Positions 30,866 to 30,986 of a stretch of DNA of 30,986 bases are shown here, piece by piece. A program made the position numbers and the translations under genes. Source of the DNA: a virus; the IMG/VR virus record IMGVR_UViG_3300038548_000122, positions 1 through 30,986 of that record; one strand, given 5' to 3'. Numbering within the stretch: the stretch's first letter is position 1; the number at the start of each line of letters is the position of its first letter. The notes under the pieces are model-generated. The model was not told the origin of the DNA. It saw only the letters and a list, made by a program, of their open reading frames with translations, and did not search any database.

Positions 30866-30986
30866 TTAAAAGAACTCCGGTTTGGCGATCGCGCGGGTGA
30901 GCGCCATGAAGCCCTGTTGTAGTTGGGTCGCGCCGATCGCCAGCCACCGTTGATCGTGCTGGCTTTGATCCCGCATCACATCGACC
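30866..30986 (-). CDS. C-terminal part of an Acb2/Tad1-like hairpin protein (right-truncated)
   Basis: On the minus strand a frame enters from the right edge and ends at TAA (30866-30868), giving 39 residues: RWLAIGATQLQQGFMALTRA followed by IAKPEFF, preceded by VDVMRDQSQHDQ. The pattern WLAIxxTxLQQGFMALxRAIxxP is one I know from small phage proteins of the Acb2/Tad1 hairpin group. Members of that group soak up cyclic oligonucleotide or cADPR-type signals and so block CBASS or Thoeris defence. The assignment is from memory of the motif; not all proteins with this motif are proven sponges. It is the only minus-strand gene seen and faces the virion genes, so it belongs to another (probably early) transcript. 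The start is outside the window or, less likely, at one of the codons near the edge. Confidence 0.55.
   Translation of the reverse strand, partial: VDVMRDQSQHDQRWLAIGATQLQQGFMALTRAIAKPEFF

Overview
The window is most of the virion-assembly region of a tailed phage of the podovirus (short-tail, P22-like) type, or of a prophage of that kind. The evidence is an ordered set of recognisable P22-type parts on the + strand: small terminase, large terminase, P22-like portal, scaffold, P22-like coat, gp4-like head-to-tail adaptor, a spike/fibre, gp10-like DNA-stabilisation protein, a second fibre, two ejection-type proteins and a giant internal virion protein. GC content is high (about 60% by eye), which suggests a proteobacterial host, but nothing here fixes the host. 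No integrase, tRNA, rRNA or lysis enzyme is seen.

Layout. 1-181 is the tail end of an unknown gene. 182-514 is a gene-free, probably regulatory stretch with a hairpin, a C-tract block able to form a minus-strand G-quadruplex, and five copies of GTGAGTAACG spaced close to whole or double helical turns. 515-2451 holds a run of small, mostly start/stop-overlapping genes (two with zinc-finger patterns, one with a membrane helix) and ends in a strong intrinsic terminator that touches the small terminase start. 2511-5491 is the packaging module, in which the large terminase is cut into an ATPase protein and a nuclease protein by a 1.1-kb cassette of four small genes, one of them sulfotransferase-like. 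5491-7980 is the portal. 7980-11044 is an extra block of five unrecognised, probably virion-decoration genes. 11100-14763 holds scaffold, coat, two tiny proteins and the adaptor. 14763-19234 holds the spike, plug and fibre. 19272-30676 holds the ejection proteins, ending in a 3059-residue polyvalent-type protein with ADP-ribosyltransferase-like, degenerate GGDEF-like, HExxH metallopeptidase and LPD38-like regions. A convergent minus-strand gene at the right edge resembles the Acb2/Tad1 hairpin family of signal-nucleotide sponges.

How the parts work together. The terminase proteins would drive DNA through the portal into a scaffold-assembled coat shell. The gp4- and gp10-like proteins would close the portal vertex, and the spike and fibre proteins would bind the host. 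The last three + strand proteins are probably packaged and ejected into the cell with the DNA. Almost every gene is coupled to its neighbour by ATGA, TAATG or TGATG overlaps, so the region is read as long polycistronic messages. Local RNA structure (a hairpin holding the coat start codon, and another after the coat gene) probably sets the very different protein doses needed.

Most notable: the bisected terminase with a sulfotransferase-like cargo gene, the start-codon hairpin of the coat gene, the repeat/G-quadruplex control region, the giant polyvalent protein with its inactive GGDEF site, and the possible anti-CBASS/Thoeris gene at the edge.
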